A DNA stretch of 64,000 nt from Megamerina dolium (taxonomy: Eukaryota > Arthropoda > Insecta > Diptera > Megamerinidae). Position 1 is the stretch's first letter. Every line of letters starts with the position of its first letter. Location: the NCBI GenBank assembly GCA_963854835.1, contig OY978526.1, forward strand, positions 29,749,073 to 29,813,072. Direction: 5' to 3'. Below, piece by piece: positions 37,172 to 49,929 of this stretch. The notes under the pieces were generated by a model that was given only the letters and a program-made list of their open reading frames with translations, had not been told where the DNA came from and ran no database searches. The position numbers and the translations under genes were made by a program.

Positions 37172-39250
37172 TTTTTTTATTAAAACGTTATGTTATTACA
37201 CCTAGTTCTACACTAACAAGTAATATTTTTAAGATTATAAACTGAATTTATCGTCAACCACAAGATCCTGTGGTATCGTTCTTTTCAGCCTTCTTGTGTA
37301 TATTACTTCATTGCAAAGGGATGAAGCTTCAGTATTGATATGTTGGTGTAGCCTTTTTGCGTGCTTAGCAGCAATTAGATTTATTATATCTGCGACTTTA
37401 CGCATGCATAGGTCTCTATGTAGTTCGTCGTTCCTTACATACCACGGAGCGTTATTGATGCCTCTAAGTACCTTGTTTTGAAAACTCTGGACAACTTCAA
37501 CCTTGGAGTTTGCAGTACATCCCCATAATTGGATACTGTACGTCGAAACTAGTTTTAATATTTGGTTGTAAATTGCAATTTTGTTTTGTATCGACAGTTT
37601 TGATTTTCTCCCGATAAGCCAATTTAGTTTCTGTAGTTTAATGTTTAGATCTGAAGTTTTTAATTTTATGTGCTCCTTCCATTTCAGCTTGGCATCTAAG
37701 GTCATGCCCAGGTACTTTGCGTTGTTCGCATATGGGACGGTGACTGAGGCTATATTTATTGGTGTGTATGAAATCTTCTTGTTTGTAAAGTTAACATGGA
37801 TCGATTTCGTTTCGTTAAGTTTAATTCTCCACATTTTGGTCCAATTTAATATCTCATCAACCGATGCTTGATGTTTTACGGTCGATTCATGCTCGTTCAT
37901 GCCCACAGATAATATACAAGTGTCATCCGCAAAGGTTGCTATTTTACTGTTCCTTGGAACTGGAAGATCAGCGGTATAAAGCAAGTACAAAACTGGTCCA
38001 AGAATGCTACCTTGCGGGACACCGGAATTAATATTGGAATACGATTGGTCTTGCTTAATACGGAAGTCACGTTCATTTATGTACGATTCCAGAAGATGAG
38101 TGTACTGTATCGGAAGTGATGTTTTCAGTTTGTTAACCAGGCCCCAATGCCAGACTTTATCAAAAGCCTACCCCACATCTAGAAATATTGCGGAACAGAC
38201 ATGTCTTTTTTCAAAAGCTTCTTTAATCGTATGGACTATTCTATGTATTTGATCAATCGTTGAGTGTTTTTCTCTAAATCCAAATTGATGTAAAGGTATG
38301 AGTTGCTTGACTGTAATTACTTCTCTTAGGCGTTTGGGAAATAGTTTTTCAAACAATTTTCCCAACAGTGGAAGTAAAGATATCGAACAATAGGAAGTTG
38401 TTTCATTGGGGTTTTTTCCAGGTTTTGGAATCATTATGATTTCAGAAATTTTCCATTGCAGTGAAATATACTTTAGATTAATGTAGGCATTCATAATCGC
38501 TGTCAGCTTAAAGAGAGCAATTTTTAGGATGTTTTTGAGAACTTCAGCGGTTATCAGGTCGAATCTAGGACTTTTTTAGTCTTTAGTTTGCACATTGGTG
38601 CCCTTATTTCGTCTTAAGTAAATGGTTGAATTTCAATGAAATCTTGAACAGTTGATGGTTGTGTAGAACAATGCGTACTTTTGTACTGAGCTTGTGTTTG
38701 AAGAAATCCCAATCTATGTATTTCTTTGAGAGCGTGCAGCAGATGTCGATGTCTTTTAGTTCACCGTTAATGGTAGCGGAAATTGGTGAGTGATCTGAAT
38801 TAAGATCTAGGCTGTCTTCAACAGTTATCATATAGTCTGGTATTTGTTTGACGATGAAGAAGTTGATCAAGTCGGGGGATTTATTAGGATCAGTTGGCCA
38901 ATGGGTAGGATTTCCTGGCTCTTCGATGACGTTCCATCTCTTTATTGTAGTCAGACGGGAGCCCCAATTAACATGCTTCGCGTTAAAGTCTCCACCAATA
39001 ATAAATCTTCCTTTGTAGCTCTCGAAAAATAACTTATGCTACTCTGATTTAATGTTGTGCTTTGGTGGAGAGAGGTCATTTCCAAACAAACTAATACAAA
39101 CTGTTGTAGCTTGAAATTCAGCGGAACTCACTTTTTCTTCTTTGTAGTGTTTTATTGTTTTCTTTATGATTACTGCACTGCCCCCTCTAGCATTATCTAA
39201 TGGATGATTTGTGCAATAGGCTCCATAGTTTTGAAAGGTAGTATACATTT
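37172..39250 (-). mobile_element. Decayed Jockey-clade LINE
   Basis: A T run at 37172-37178 marks the poly-A end of this minus-strand copy. Coding pieces in order from the right are endonuclease (YGAYCTNHPLDNARGGSAVI at about 39210), a broken GDFNAKH-type block near 38980, and LNSDHSPISATI near 38800. RT pieces follow at 38494-38168 (MIPKPGKNPNETTSYCSISL, HQFGFREKHSTIDQIHRI) and at 37990-37235 (MYLLYTADLP, the catalytic ATFADDTCIL, KYLGMTLDAKLKWKEH and INNAPWYVRN). The stretch before the SYRP-type block is shortened. It is related to the 13315 element but clearly a different, older family member. Confidence 0.85.
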
Positions 39251-39788
39251 CCGTAGTTAAATGTGAAAATCAACATAGAGATATTAGCTGAAAATGATTT
39301 ATTTAAATTTAGCACAGATGAAATTAAATTGTATAAGCGAGTAATTAACGAATGATTAACATATACAATTTTGTGAAAAAGTATTCGGTTCAAAAAGCAC
39401 TTGGTGAGAATGCTGCATATGAAGCTTTTCATCATGCTAATATATGTATATGTATTAGGCTAAAGGCAGACTTCTATTGTTTGACGGTTTTGTGTGAAAA
39501 CAAAACGATACAAATTATTTTTATAACAATACGCATGCTTTTCAGAAAACATTAACTGATGGCATGCATGAAAAGCTTGCAAGTGTGCCTTCAGTTGCTG
39601 TTGAACGATCGAGCACTCATTGTTTATATCCAATATTATAATCCGTGCCAAATAGATTAGCGACGGGAAAATATTACGTATGTTTTTGTTTTTGTTTTTG
39701 CGTTTTAACAATTATCATATGATCAAGAAAATTGGAAAATTATTCAAAAGAATATAATAATAATAATAATAATAGATAGAAACGACAA
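39251..39788 (+). other. Spacer upstream of the mitochondrial carrier
   Basis: No coding region. An (ATA)n run at about 39755-39773 lies just before the carrier start codon. Promoter elements are not identifiable by eye. Confidence 0.4.
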
Positions 39789-41607
39789 ATGAAGTGGGAA
39801 CGAAAAACAAAAAAATATGAGCGTTATTGTGATTTTGTAGCAGGATGCTTCGGTGGTAAGTTTAAGAAAATACTGCTAAACAACTGTTCAATGTGTGATA
39901 TGATTTTGTGTGATAACCTTGTTGGGTGGAAAAAGTTCAAAAATTCAATATTTCATAATTTGAATAGCACATTCTCAGACTTAATGTGTAACATAGGCTA
40001 TGTTTATCGTGAAATAGATGCACATGCATACATACATATATGCAGTATGATGGTATTTAACACATGTGCAACACTTGTGTGATTTAATTGTTGTTATACG
40101 AGTACATCATGCTTTTTGCCACATTGTCTATGCAGTGACGTGGTCAAGTTCATGAGTGGCGCCCCTGATCTGTAATGGTATTTTTAAATTATTTGTTGTC
40201 ATTCGTTTTTTGTCGTCGTTTTCAAGACTTTCGCTTATCTAAAGGATTTGAGTTTACAGATGTTTAAGTTACAGCATGGCAATAAACATGTAGCAATAAG
40301 CAATTGATAGCAACAAGTGTTTAAGTGATTTTGTACATAAATGCTTGTGTAATTATGAATGTTGATTTCAATTAAGACTGTGACAGAAAAATGTTTACTA
40401 TTCGCTTATATTTATAGGCGCATGTGGTGTTCTAGTTGGCCATCCATTGGACACTATCAAAACATGGCAACAGGCATCAAATTCGTCCGTGCCGACTGCC
40501 ATACGGCAGATTTATCAACGTAATAATGGTGTAAGTATTAAATTTACAATAAATGAAATTTATGAACTATATGAGCACCTCTCCTGTCAACGAAAATTCA
40601 GCACACATATTAACTAAATTGATACAACTCTTTTTAAAGTTGAATGGCTTTTACAGAGGTATGTTTTTTCCATTTGTCACAACCGGCGCAATCAATTCCA
40701 TACTGTTCGGCATCTATGGCAATCATTTGCGACAACTGCAACATGTCTGTCATAGTGATTATCAACGTGAGCAATTGGAATATCAGAACATGTTTCTAGC
40801 TGGATCGGTTGCAGGATTTGCACAATCATTTATTGCATGTCCCATTGAATTGATTAAAGTACGTCTACAGACGCATTGCTGTAAGTTACTTATTGATTTG
40901 ACATACTATATTGATAATGGAATATTAAAAAAATACTTATTTTATACAGATTACAATAAATATATCTATGGACAACGTTTCACGCCATTTGCCATGTTTA
41001 GGAAAATCGTTAAGACAGACGGTTTGTCGGGCTTATATCGTGGCCTATTACCAATGATGTGCCGGTACGTCAATGCAAATAACTACACTGCATAATGATC
41101 GATGTGACATTCTCTCTCCATTACAGTGATGTTTTCCCCTATGGGATCTATATGCTGGTCTATCGTCAGACTGTAAGCTATTTGGATAAAACAGAATTTA
41201 TACGTAAGAGAAAACATGAACGACATCAAACGGCGAATTCCAGTAATGTAGATTTTGTTGTAACAACATTGGCCGGTGCATGGGCTGGTATATTATCATG
41301 GGTGTGCGTCATACCATTCGATGTGGTAAAGACAATAATGCAAGCAGAAGAGAATCGTCAGTATCGCAATATCCGACATTGTTTAGTTAAAAACTTCAAG
41401 GTGTGATGGTGTTTATTGTTTCTATGATATTGGCTATGGTAATCAATATTGTGAATTGATTTTTTTCTCTAGCGTTATGGATGGCGTAGTCTCTTTCGTG
41501 GCAGTTGGATGCTGGTGGTGCGAGCAATACCATTTAATGCTGCAACATTTTTGGGTTATGAATATGCTTTGGAATGGTGTCACAAATTTAGTGATGTGTA
41601 TGCGTGA
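39789..41607 (+). CDS. SLC25-family mitochondrial carrier
   Basis: Exons are 39789-39855, 40418-40530, 40640-40880, 40950-41064, 41127-41400 and 41473-41607. All introns are GT-AG, and the total of 945 nt gives 314 aa. It has the three-repeat carrier fold with signatures PLDTIK (residues 32-37, preceded by GVLVGH), PIELIK (128-133) and PFDVVK (242-247). It also has the YRG motifs after each odd helix (GFYRGMFF, GLYRGLLP, SLFRGSWM). Such carriers exchange small metabolites across the inner mitochondrial membrane. GAINSILFGIYGN resembles the SLC25A45/47/48 and acylcarnitine-like group, but the substrate cannot be told from sequence. The short N-terminus without a presequence is normal for the family. 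The third repeat ends close to the stop. A poly-A signal AATAAA lies 156 bases downstream. Confidence 0.93.
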
Positions 41608-41762
41608 AATACATAGTTCAAATATATAGTTAGTCCATTTAGTCCATAGCAAAGTAAATGTGAAATTTCATATAATTTTTATATTTGTAAATTTCATTCA
41701 AAAAATTCCTGTATTAAATTCAAAACTAACATAAATTTTCCTTCCTCCTTTCCTTTACCTTT

Positions 41763-41768
41763 AATAAA
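41763..41768 (+). terminator. Candidate poly-A signal of the carrier
   Basis: AATAAA hexamer about 155 bases after the carrier stop codon, in an AT-rich 3' flank. Other hexamers further downstream are possible. Confidence 0.4.
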
Positions 41769-44700
41769 TAATTAAATTTAAAACTACGAGACGACATGTA
41801 CCCAGAGTCCGCATGGTAGCAATTAAGAAGAAGAGAAAATTAGTAGATGCCAATAGATGACCACAATTTAAAGGAACAAGTTTCTGTCTTTGAGAAAAAT
41901 TGGTCGACGAGTTATGTAAAATATACCAAACAGTGTCGAGTTACCTATAGCGATTACAGAAGATTCACTGTACTTGTAGGAATGCTGCAATTCAGCACAT
42001 TCTGGCAATATGCTAGAACTTAATTTGTATTTAATGGTACCATATTTATGTATATGCTGAATATGCAAACTATTGTAATTGGAACTTAGATATAGGCAAA
42101 ATATTAGATAGAGATTGGATTGATGTTCCATAAAAGGGATTCATTATTTATTAAATCGTTATTAAAAATTAAGTCGTATCGTTATGTTGTTGTTTTGAAA
42201 TTGAATGAAATTTATTAGCACGCAAATTATTTTTATCATATGTATCACCCAGTATTCAGTTTTCGGAAAAATTTTATGGTGTGGGTCTGCGATATTCTTC
42301 GAATTAGGGTTGCTCTCACAATGAGTAAATATTACAAGAATAAGGGTTCATAGACACAACTCTCAATTTGTTCACTTAACAGTGTTTATATTGTTGTGAA
42401 AATAATCCGAATTTAAAACGGATCTTAATTTTGATTAGTCTACGGAGCTATTCTTTCAATAATAAAATATTAATCTAAATTTTTCTCTGTTGTTTGGTTA
42501 AAATTTGGCATTGTGCAGGTACACAATGCATCAAGAAAATCATAGTTTCCATGTAAGAGAAATACTGTGAAAGATATTTTTTCAAAATTCTTGTTAAGTT
42601 AAGAAATGAATACTGAACTAAAGAGAGGAATAAACATATTGACCAGCAGTTTTACGTAGTCAAAGTTAGAATCATTTTAAAGTTACAATTGGCATTTTGG
42701 CAATTGAGAGCGCAAATTATTTCCTCTCTGTGATAATTCTTGCAAATTTTTTCTGATAGTATTTCTACTAGTAAGAATTCGTAAAATAGAAAAAAAAAGA
42801 AATTTGGAAGTATATAGTAAGAGATAATTTTTCTTGCATTCTAGAATTGTGTTGATAGACAAATTTTACTAGTAACGTACGCGAACGAAGCTTTCAACTA
42901 AAATTGGATTGCTTGGGCTGATGTGTAGATTTTCATTGCATGAGATAAATAGTTAGAATATATTTATTCAAAGCATTAAATTTGACCATTATATAATCAA
43001 TCGAACATTAAAAGCAAATATTGAAAGAGAACTTTTATTAGGTTTCTTGGATATTTATTGTAATGACAGAAAAATATTTCAATTAAATATATTCATTAGC
43101 AACTCTGATATTCGAAAATAATATAAACTAATTTCGAATGGATATGAACGTCAGTTTCGAAATGAACAAAAAAGAATCAACTCAAAAAGGAACGAACAAA
43201 ACAAAAATAAATATTGTAAATAAAAAGATGGAAAGAAAAAATAAAATTAAATCAAATAGCGTAGCAATGACAGCACACAAAGAAGTATATAACAGTGGAG
43301 CAACAATAAAACACAAAAGATTTCTACAGCAACAAAATGAATCACTCACGATTCGATGGATGCAAACGAATTGAATTCAGTCTTCGTCATCGCTTTGGAT
43401 GAGAAACGTTCGTCTGGGAGTAGTTGTTAGAAAAGTGTAGAAGGATCCGTTGTCGTCGAACCATTAATTCTTTGAGGGTTTGAGGAGGAGTTCTTTTTCG
43501 AGGGTCTTTTGATTTTAATTTATTTTCGCTTTATTTGCTTTTAAATGCAAACAAAATATCCGAAAAAATCGACAACGAACAATAAATGTAAAATAAATCG
43601 TACGCGAAAAGCTAAATAATAATGAAATATCGGTTTTTTTGCGTTGCTAAATTAAACGATGATTTGCATTTGATTTATGTGGTTGTTCTGTGTGAGAGTG
43701 TGTGTGTGTAGAATAATTTGATAAAAATTAAAAACAATAAGAGGAAGACTACGAAAAAGTGGAAACCAAAACACAAAGTAATTTATTGTGAAAAAAATGA
43801 CTTCGACGAACGATATATTCCTTCAGATGAATATGTGGTGAAGCTACTAACATTGACGTAATTTAATAGCGGCAGAACAGAAAAGCAGTCAGCAGAACAG
43901 CCCAAAAACGAATTGGTTAGCAGCGATCGAGAAATAATTGCTTATTCGTAAACACGCAAATAAATAGATAGGAAAAAAGTGTTAAAATCTATGCTTATGA
44001 GCTAATCAAATTATTTACTCCAATTGTAATAAGTTAATTGTATTGGTATGTGCAACCAATAAAATGTATAAAAACAAACGAAATCGAAGCGAAAGAGGAA
44101 GACATTTCAAGTGTTTTTTCGTGAATCAAAGAAATATCTAAATTAATCTTTGAAGTTGCTATGTTTTCTCGTGATTAATCCCTCCGTATGTTTACTCAAC
44201 CCACTTTGACTGTGAGCCCACCTGTCTTCCCATCACCTCGATATTTGATTACGCGCGTGTGCTACTTTTCTTCCGGTCCATAGCTTCATAAATATTTTTT
44301 GTTTGTTTTCTACTACAACATACTTTGGATTTGCGTGCAGCTATATTGTTTTTACTCCATTCGTTGATTTATCTACTTTTTACACCGTCATAGCAGCAGC
44401 AGCAGCAGCATCGGAATCAATCGAATCCAACACATTGCGTGCGTATGAGAATGTACATAAATTAAGGTCAATACTACAAGAACAAAAAAAAAAAACACAA
44501 AGGCTGTCACAAAAAAAATATCAACAATAAGAATACAACAAACGTCTGCTTTAACGTATTTGCACTGGCATTACTCATTATTGTTCGACCATTGCACACC
44601 GTGTTGCACTTATCTACATGTCATACATCCTGTTCCACATTCTGCATTGTCACCTCAACCCCAGACAGTTGGTAGTGACGCATCGTGTCAGCAATCAATC

Positions 44701-44781
44701 ATCATTGACTTGGACGCGCTTAGCTAAGTGTTAAACTCATCAATTCATCGATCTATCTGTAGGTGTTACAAATAGAACAAA
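41769..44781 (+). other. Intergenic region and probable kinesin 5' leader
   Basis: No carrier-like or kinesin coding sequence. An Asn/Lys-rich 78-codon frame at 43138-43374 has no recognised domain. The part from about 43700 to 44781 contains TG and (AGC)n (44392-44410) runs and CAA-rich tracts, like fly 5' UTRs. The transcription start is not identifiable. Confidence 0.4.
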
Positions 44782-44828
44782 ATGTCATCACTGAAGGTAG
44801 CTGTAAGGGTTCGTCCCTTCAACACACG
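44782..44828 (+). CDS. Klp98A: First coding exon of kinesin-3, probably Klp98A
   Basis: ATG at 44782 opens MSSLKVAVRVRPFNT and the first two bases of an Arg codon, then a donor cg|gtatgt at 44829. KVAVRVRPFN is the first beta strand of the kinesin motor domain as found in the kinesin-3 family. Unc-104 and Klp98A begin almost alike. I prefer Klp98A because Drosophila wdb and Klp98A both map to 98A, whereas unc-104 is elsewhere. Klp98A is a PX-domain motor that moves endosomes towards microtubule plus ends. No further motor exon (P-loop GxxGxGKT) was found up to 64000, so intron 1 is at least 19 kb. Confidence 0.8.
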
Positions 44829-47800
44829 GTATGTATTCTTTATATTCGTTGGGTAATACCATTTTTTTCAATTATATCGTCCAGCTTTTAGAGTATTGCA
44901 ATAATGTTCCAGTTTGTCTATTGGACAACATTTCGCTAAGAAAATCAACATGTAAATAATTTCGAGCTTATGAAGCTCGATATTCTTTGAAATATTTTAC
45001 TATAACATGTTAAACAAAAATAGCCAATATATGGTTTATTTTATTAAGCCATCGTATTCACAAATGTACACAAATTGTAGAAGAACGTAAAAATTGTTGC
45101 CCCATGCAGGAATATAAAATTTAGCCAATGTTTTTTCCAATAATCACTTTTATGCAAAATTAATAAAAAATATTGAATTAAATTAACTTGTATGCAACTC
45201 ATAAATGTATGCCGTGGTTAAAATGTTTTTTAAATCTTAAAAAAAAAATGTTATTCATTCATGGTAGAGTTTCTCTATATATTTAGTAGATTTTATACGT
45301 AATTTCTTTTAAAGTTTATTGTAATTTCTAAATCATATTCATTTTTTTGCGTTGAATATATATTTTATTTCTTAATTACTTGACTTGACTGTTTTCTAGT
45401 CCGTTTAGTCAGCTGTCTTAGCACAATTGCTGACAACATTTATTGCATTCCTTGAAATAGGAGCGAGAAAAGAAGAAGAAAAAAAACGCAAAACACAAAA
45501 CATAAATTATCTCAAACCAGTTTAACAAAATATTATACACACACATTAAAGAAGTTTCTTAATTTGGCCAAATCTGGTCTGGTCATACAAAGTGGTAACA
45601 AAAACACATTTGCCATGTCTTTTTTTTTTATAAAATTTGTATGCTTGTTGACTTGTTCACACACGTTGATGGTCAATCATTGCGTTATTGTGGAATACAA
45701 AGGCTGAAAATATACAGATAACAAGAAAATTGTTTTATTACGGTCATTAAACTAATATTTCACAAGATGAGAGATAGAAAAAAAAAAAATTTGCTGTAAT
45801 AGCAAAAATTTATGAATAAGTTTGCAATTCTTATTTAAAATATTATAATTTTCATAGAAACAACAAAAAAAAAATAAAAGGGAAATTAAGAAAGCTCCGA
45901 TTAAAGCGAAAGCCTTACATTCATGTGCAGCAAATGTGTTTCTTTAAACAGAGCAATCCAACAATCCTATGTTTGCTGCCTAAAGATGAATTTATATCGA
46001 GTATCACCTAAATATTTTCCATATTCATTAATATGGCGATTGACAATAAAATTTGTTAAATTCAAGAAAAAACACAACTAGTCACCGAAAATAGCAACAA
46101 AAAAAAATTTTTTTTTTTTTAAATAAAAAATAAAAACCTTAAAATTGTCTACACATTAATATATAAGCGTGCATATATATAAATATATGAGCAGCTTACA
46201 ATTTCATTGTTTTCATTTATTTATTTATTTATTTATTTTTTTATTGTTAGTATTAATTTTGTAGTTGGCCACTACATATAAATATAACAAAATAAAGAAA
46301 AAAAAAAAAAAGCATATCCAAGTCCCGGTTATATGATGTCATTCACTTCTTTTGCTTTTTTTTTTTGGTGTATGTATTTATCTATTGTTTTATTTGCATA
46401 TTTTTACATACATATATACCACCACTACTACTACCTTTTACTTCACCCGGCCACCATCAAACATGCATTGGTGGTTGGTTATACTCATACATTTGTGTAG
46501 TAGCTATTTGATATTTGGTCAGATATGTGTGAAATGTATGTACAATATATTGTTATTATTACTGTTGTTTATTTATTTATCTCATCATCTCATAAGCGGA
46601 ATTTGAGCCATGTCTACTTTTAACTATGTATACCCAACTAACTACCTACCTACAATTGTATGTATGCTGGTTTGTTTGCAAATTTATAATAGTATTTATT
46701 TGCGCAAAAAAAATAAAATAAAAGAAACGGTTCTTTCTTGGTTAGCATTCGTGTTAACTGCGAGAGACAATCTTCTGGTGTGTGAGCATTTAGGTTTTAC
46801 AACAAAATTTTCTTCATCGTTTGTGTTTCATACTTTCAACATCTTTTAAGCCCTATTTAATTTGACTTTACTATCATATTATACGCTTCGCAAAACATTC
46901 ATCATTTGTCTAACATACATATATACCATATATATGTATGTACAATTTATTAGGATGGGTCATCATATAATAAAATCATATGGCAAAAACCAGTAGCTAC
47001 ATTTGATTCTAAATATATTTGCAAGGAAATCATTATGGTAATAAATTAAATCTTAAAAAAACAATAAAATATGTTAGCATTATTTATTTTTCATTATTGC
47101 CATATTAAATTTTTTTCTCACTACATAAATTTGACCTGCCCTAGTGTACAATATTTTTTTCATTCGTTTATTTATTCAGCAGTCAAGCAATCATTATGGC
47201 AGAATGACAATTTTTGAATAGAAGGCTATTAACAAACCCATACATATGTATGCCTTTTTATAAATGGCCGCAAAAAAAAAGAGGCATGGGAAAAATTGGA
47301 AGGGAAAATGATTTCATTTATGGCTTTTATTCAATTTTTCATTTTGTCTAGTATATTTACATAATATTAAATTGGTTTCGAAAGGAATTATGCGATACGC
47401 ACATACGCAATGTGACCTTCATAATGTTTCAAATATATTTCTTTAATATTTCAAGGTCAATGACGGACGGTGGCCATTCGAGATGGTACCATAAGTTTGG
47501 CATTTGAAATGCTTAAAAGGGATATTGACCGGTTTTTTTGAATACTTTTTTTTTCTTTCTATAAATACATGTATTGCTTGTATGTATGTGTGTGCGTGTG
47601 TGCACGCTTATATTATCTGGGTACAGTGAAATGTCGACATAATTTAACCAGAAAAAAATTGTGTTTTAAAAATATTTTGGTTTTGATTTCCAGCTTGACC
47701 AAAGTTAGATATAATACAGATCGAATTGACTTCTCCTTAATTTTCAAAATCGTTAAGTAAGGTTCAAGCTTTAGGATTCCGTAAAAATCGCATTCGTTCG

Positions 47801-48243
47801 GAAACTAGTTATTGTATGATAATCACGTCGCCTCGTTTCAAATACATTTTTAACTGCTGCACTCAGAATCATTTAACGATTACTTAAATCGTCCGTTAGT
47901 GAAGTTTTGAAAAAAATCACTCCCAACCCGAATTAATGATTCATTAGTTACATTTTTTGAGTTTCCATAGAGGAATCTAAAATTTGACCCCCGCTTGACA
48001 AGCCTTAATCTTTAACCAGGATATTGCAAATTGAGGTGAGAGACTGAAAAAAAGACGTTAATTTGATCCTAAGGACCACCCTAATGTATACATGCGTTTC
48101 TAAAAACAAAATAAATTATTTTTTCCCGAAGAAAAAATAAATAATTCAAATATATTGACGTACAAAAAGGGCCGCAGCTGGGGGTCATTTACGACTTTAA
48201 GTATGACTCAGATGTATTGTTCATTACTGAGTTTAACGAGAAT
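44829..48243 (+). other. Start of kinesin intron 1, no gene
   Basis: AT-rich intronic DNA with poly-A/T and TTTA runs (46215-46240). Short T-rich frames (46352-46849) have no domain. The strings ttaggatgggtc (46950) and, inverted, ggaccaccctaat (48064-48076) could be ends of a decayed element. The similarity is too short to claim. Confidence 0.4.
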
Positions 48244-48245
48244 TA

Positions 48246-49220
48246 CGAGGGCGGATTGATAAAGAAGCTACCTAAGCACGAAAAAGGCAGCACAAACACA
48301 AAAACTTTTTTTTTTTTTTTGAAATTGCAATCTGTCAAACGTCAGCTGTTAAAATTTCACTCAAATTCATCGATTAGTTTATTTGTTGTAGTCGTTTGAA
48401 GTAACCATCTCATATGAACGTGTGTTCAACATTTTGCATAAGCATTTGCATATGAAAAAGCTATCGGCAAGATTGGGTGCCGCGTTTGCTCAGTGTCGAA
48501 CAAAAACGAGTTCGAGAGACCACTTCACAGCGGTATTTGGACATGATAAAGCGAAATCCTGTTGATTTTTGGCGTCGATTAATAACTGTTGATGAAACGT
48601 GTGTCCACCACTACACATCTGAAACCAAAAATCAATCGAAACAATGGGTGGAAGCTGATAGAATTGCTCCGAAGAATGCGAAGGCAGTGAAATCGGCTGA
48701 CAAGGTTATGGCCACTGTATTTTGGAATACACTCGGAATATTGCTTATCGATTATCTTGAAAAAGGATCCACAATCACAGGAAATTATTATCTTGCATTA
48801 TTGGATCAACTGAATGATGCAATCAAGAAAAAACGATCACATTTAAAGAAGAAAAAAGTGCTCTTTCTTCAAGACAACGCACCGGTTCACACAGCATTAG
48901 ATACGATGCTAAAATTACGTGAAATTGATCATTCACCTTATAGTCCAGATTTAGCTCCCAGTGGCTTTTTCCTGTTTCCAAACTTGAAAAAATGGCTCGC
49001 AGGAAAAAGATTCAGCTCAAACGAAGAAGTGATTACCGAAACTGACGCGTATTTTGAGGGGTTTCCGAAATCGTATTATTCAAATGGTATAAAAAAGTTG
49101 GAATATCGTCTTACTAAGTGTGTCGAAGTAAAAGGAGACTATGTTGAGAAATAAATGGTTTTTGAAAAAAGAAAAATGTTTTTTTCCTACTTTGGTAGCT
49201 TCATTATCAATCCGCCCTCG
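48246..49220 (+). mobile_element. Internally deleted mariner with TIRs and TA duplication
   Basis: The left end CGAGGGCGGATTGATAAAGA (from 48246) and the inverted right end CGAGGGCGGATTGATAATGA (ending 49220) continue as GCTACCWAAG. That gives ~30-bp terminal repeats. TA flanks both sides (48244-48245, 49221-49222). At 975 bp it is shorter than a typical 1.3-kb mariner. Confidence 0.92.
48477..49154 (+). pseudogene. Mariner transposase, N-terminally deleted and catalytically dead
   Basis: The 225-codon open frame covers the catalytic half. It has VDETCVHHYTSETKNQSKQW (first Asp), LLIDYLEKGSTITGNYY, LFLQDNAPVHTALDTML (second Asp) and PDLAPSGFFLFPNLKKWL, ending KGDYVEK. In active mariners the last block is APSD; here Asp is replaced by Gly. 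The gap between the second Asp and that position is about five residues short of the DD34D spacing. The DNA-binding N-terminus is absent. The product could not cut DNA, though the frame remains open. Confidence 0.88.
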
Positions 49221-49222
49221 TA

Positions 49223-49929
49223 GTTATGTGTTCGCTAGGAGAAATGAATATTTAATAACGCGAGTGCGTTAATAAGAGTATTTTTGGGGTCTACACTCCT
49301 TAGCGGCAACGCTACAAAATTTTGGGTTTCCTAAAATTTTAAGAATATCCATGAAACATGTTGGGCAACAAAAATTACTGGCTCAGGATACATATTTTTG
49401 ACCCATGCCTCTAGGACTGTTGGAGTTTAAAAAAAAAGTTAATTTTTGTTGAGGAACCCCTTTCTAAGAATTAAAGTTAGAGGTAACTGTGCTTGGGATA
49501 ATGCTGGGGAAGAAAATTTAATGGAGTCGACCCAACGTTTCAACCTCCTTTAGGCGATTCTGTGTATTTTATTTAATGTCGAATACGATTTCACCGAAAG
49601 AAACGAAAGACGGGATTCGAGTTCAGAGTGTATAGTGTATAGTGTTCAAATGTGTATAGAAATCGTATGCCGTGGTATTAAAATCAAATGATGAGATCTT
49701 TCAATATAGTTCTTTATTAAATCTCTCTATAAAATTCTCTATAACCTATTAGGTGTTAAACTTGGTCTTATAGCTTCCTTTTATCTCCAACAGAAATGGT
49801 GAAAGTGTTGAAGGTATCTGCTCCTTCATTTCCATCGAAGTTGCATCGATAGGTTTTAGATTTTAAATGTGGGTCGTGCAAACGTTGAATATGAACCACA
49901 TAGCCGACGTCCAATAAAGTGCAACAACA
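49223..49929. other. Intronic stretch, unassigned
   Basis: No coding domain. The sequence is a little less AT-rich than its surroundings and may be a decayed repeat, but I cannot place it in a family. Confidence 0.35.

Noticed and set aside
43138..43374. 78-codon Lys/Asn-rich frame upstream of the kinesin
   Set aside because: Compositional bias of A-rich leader DNA, with no supporting signal.
44782..44828. Identification of the kinesin as Unc-104
   Set aside because: The first 15 residues fit both kinesin-3 proteins. Proximity to wdb favours Klp98A, and only downstream exons could settle it.
46950..48080. Inverted ttaggatgggtc / ggaccaccctaat pair as a transposon
   Set aside because: Only about 12 imperfect bases match over 1.1 kb, which is too weak to claim an element.
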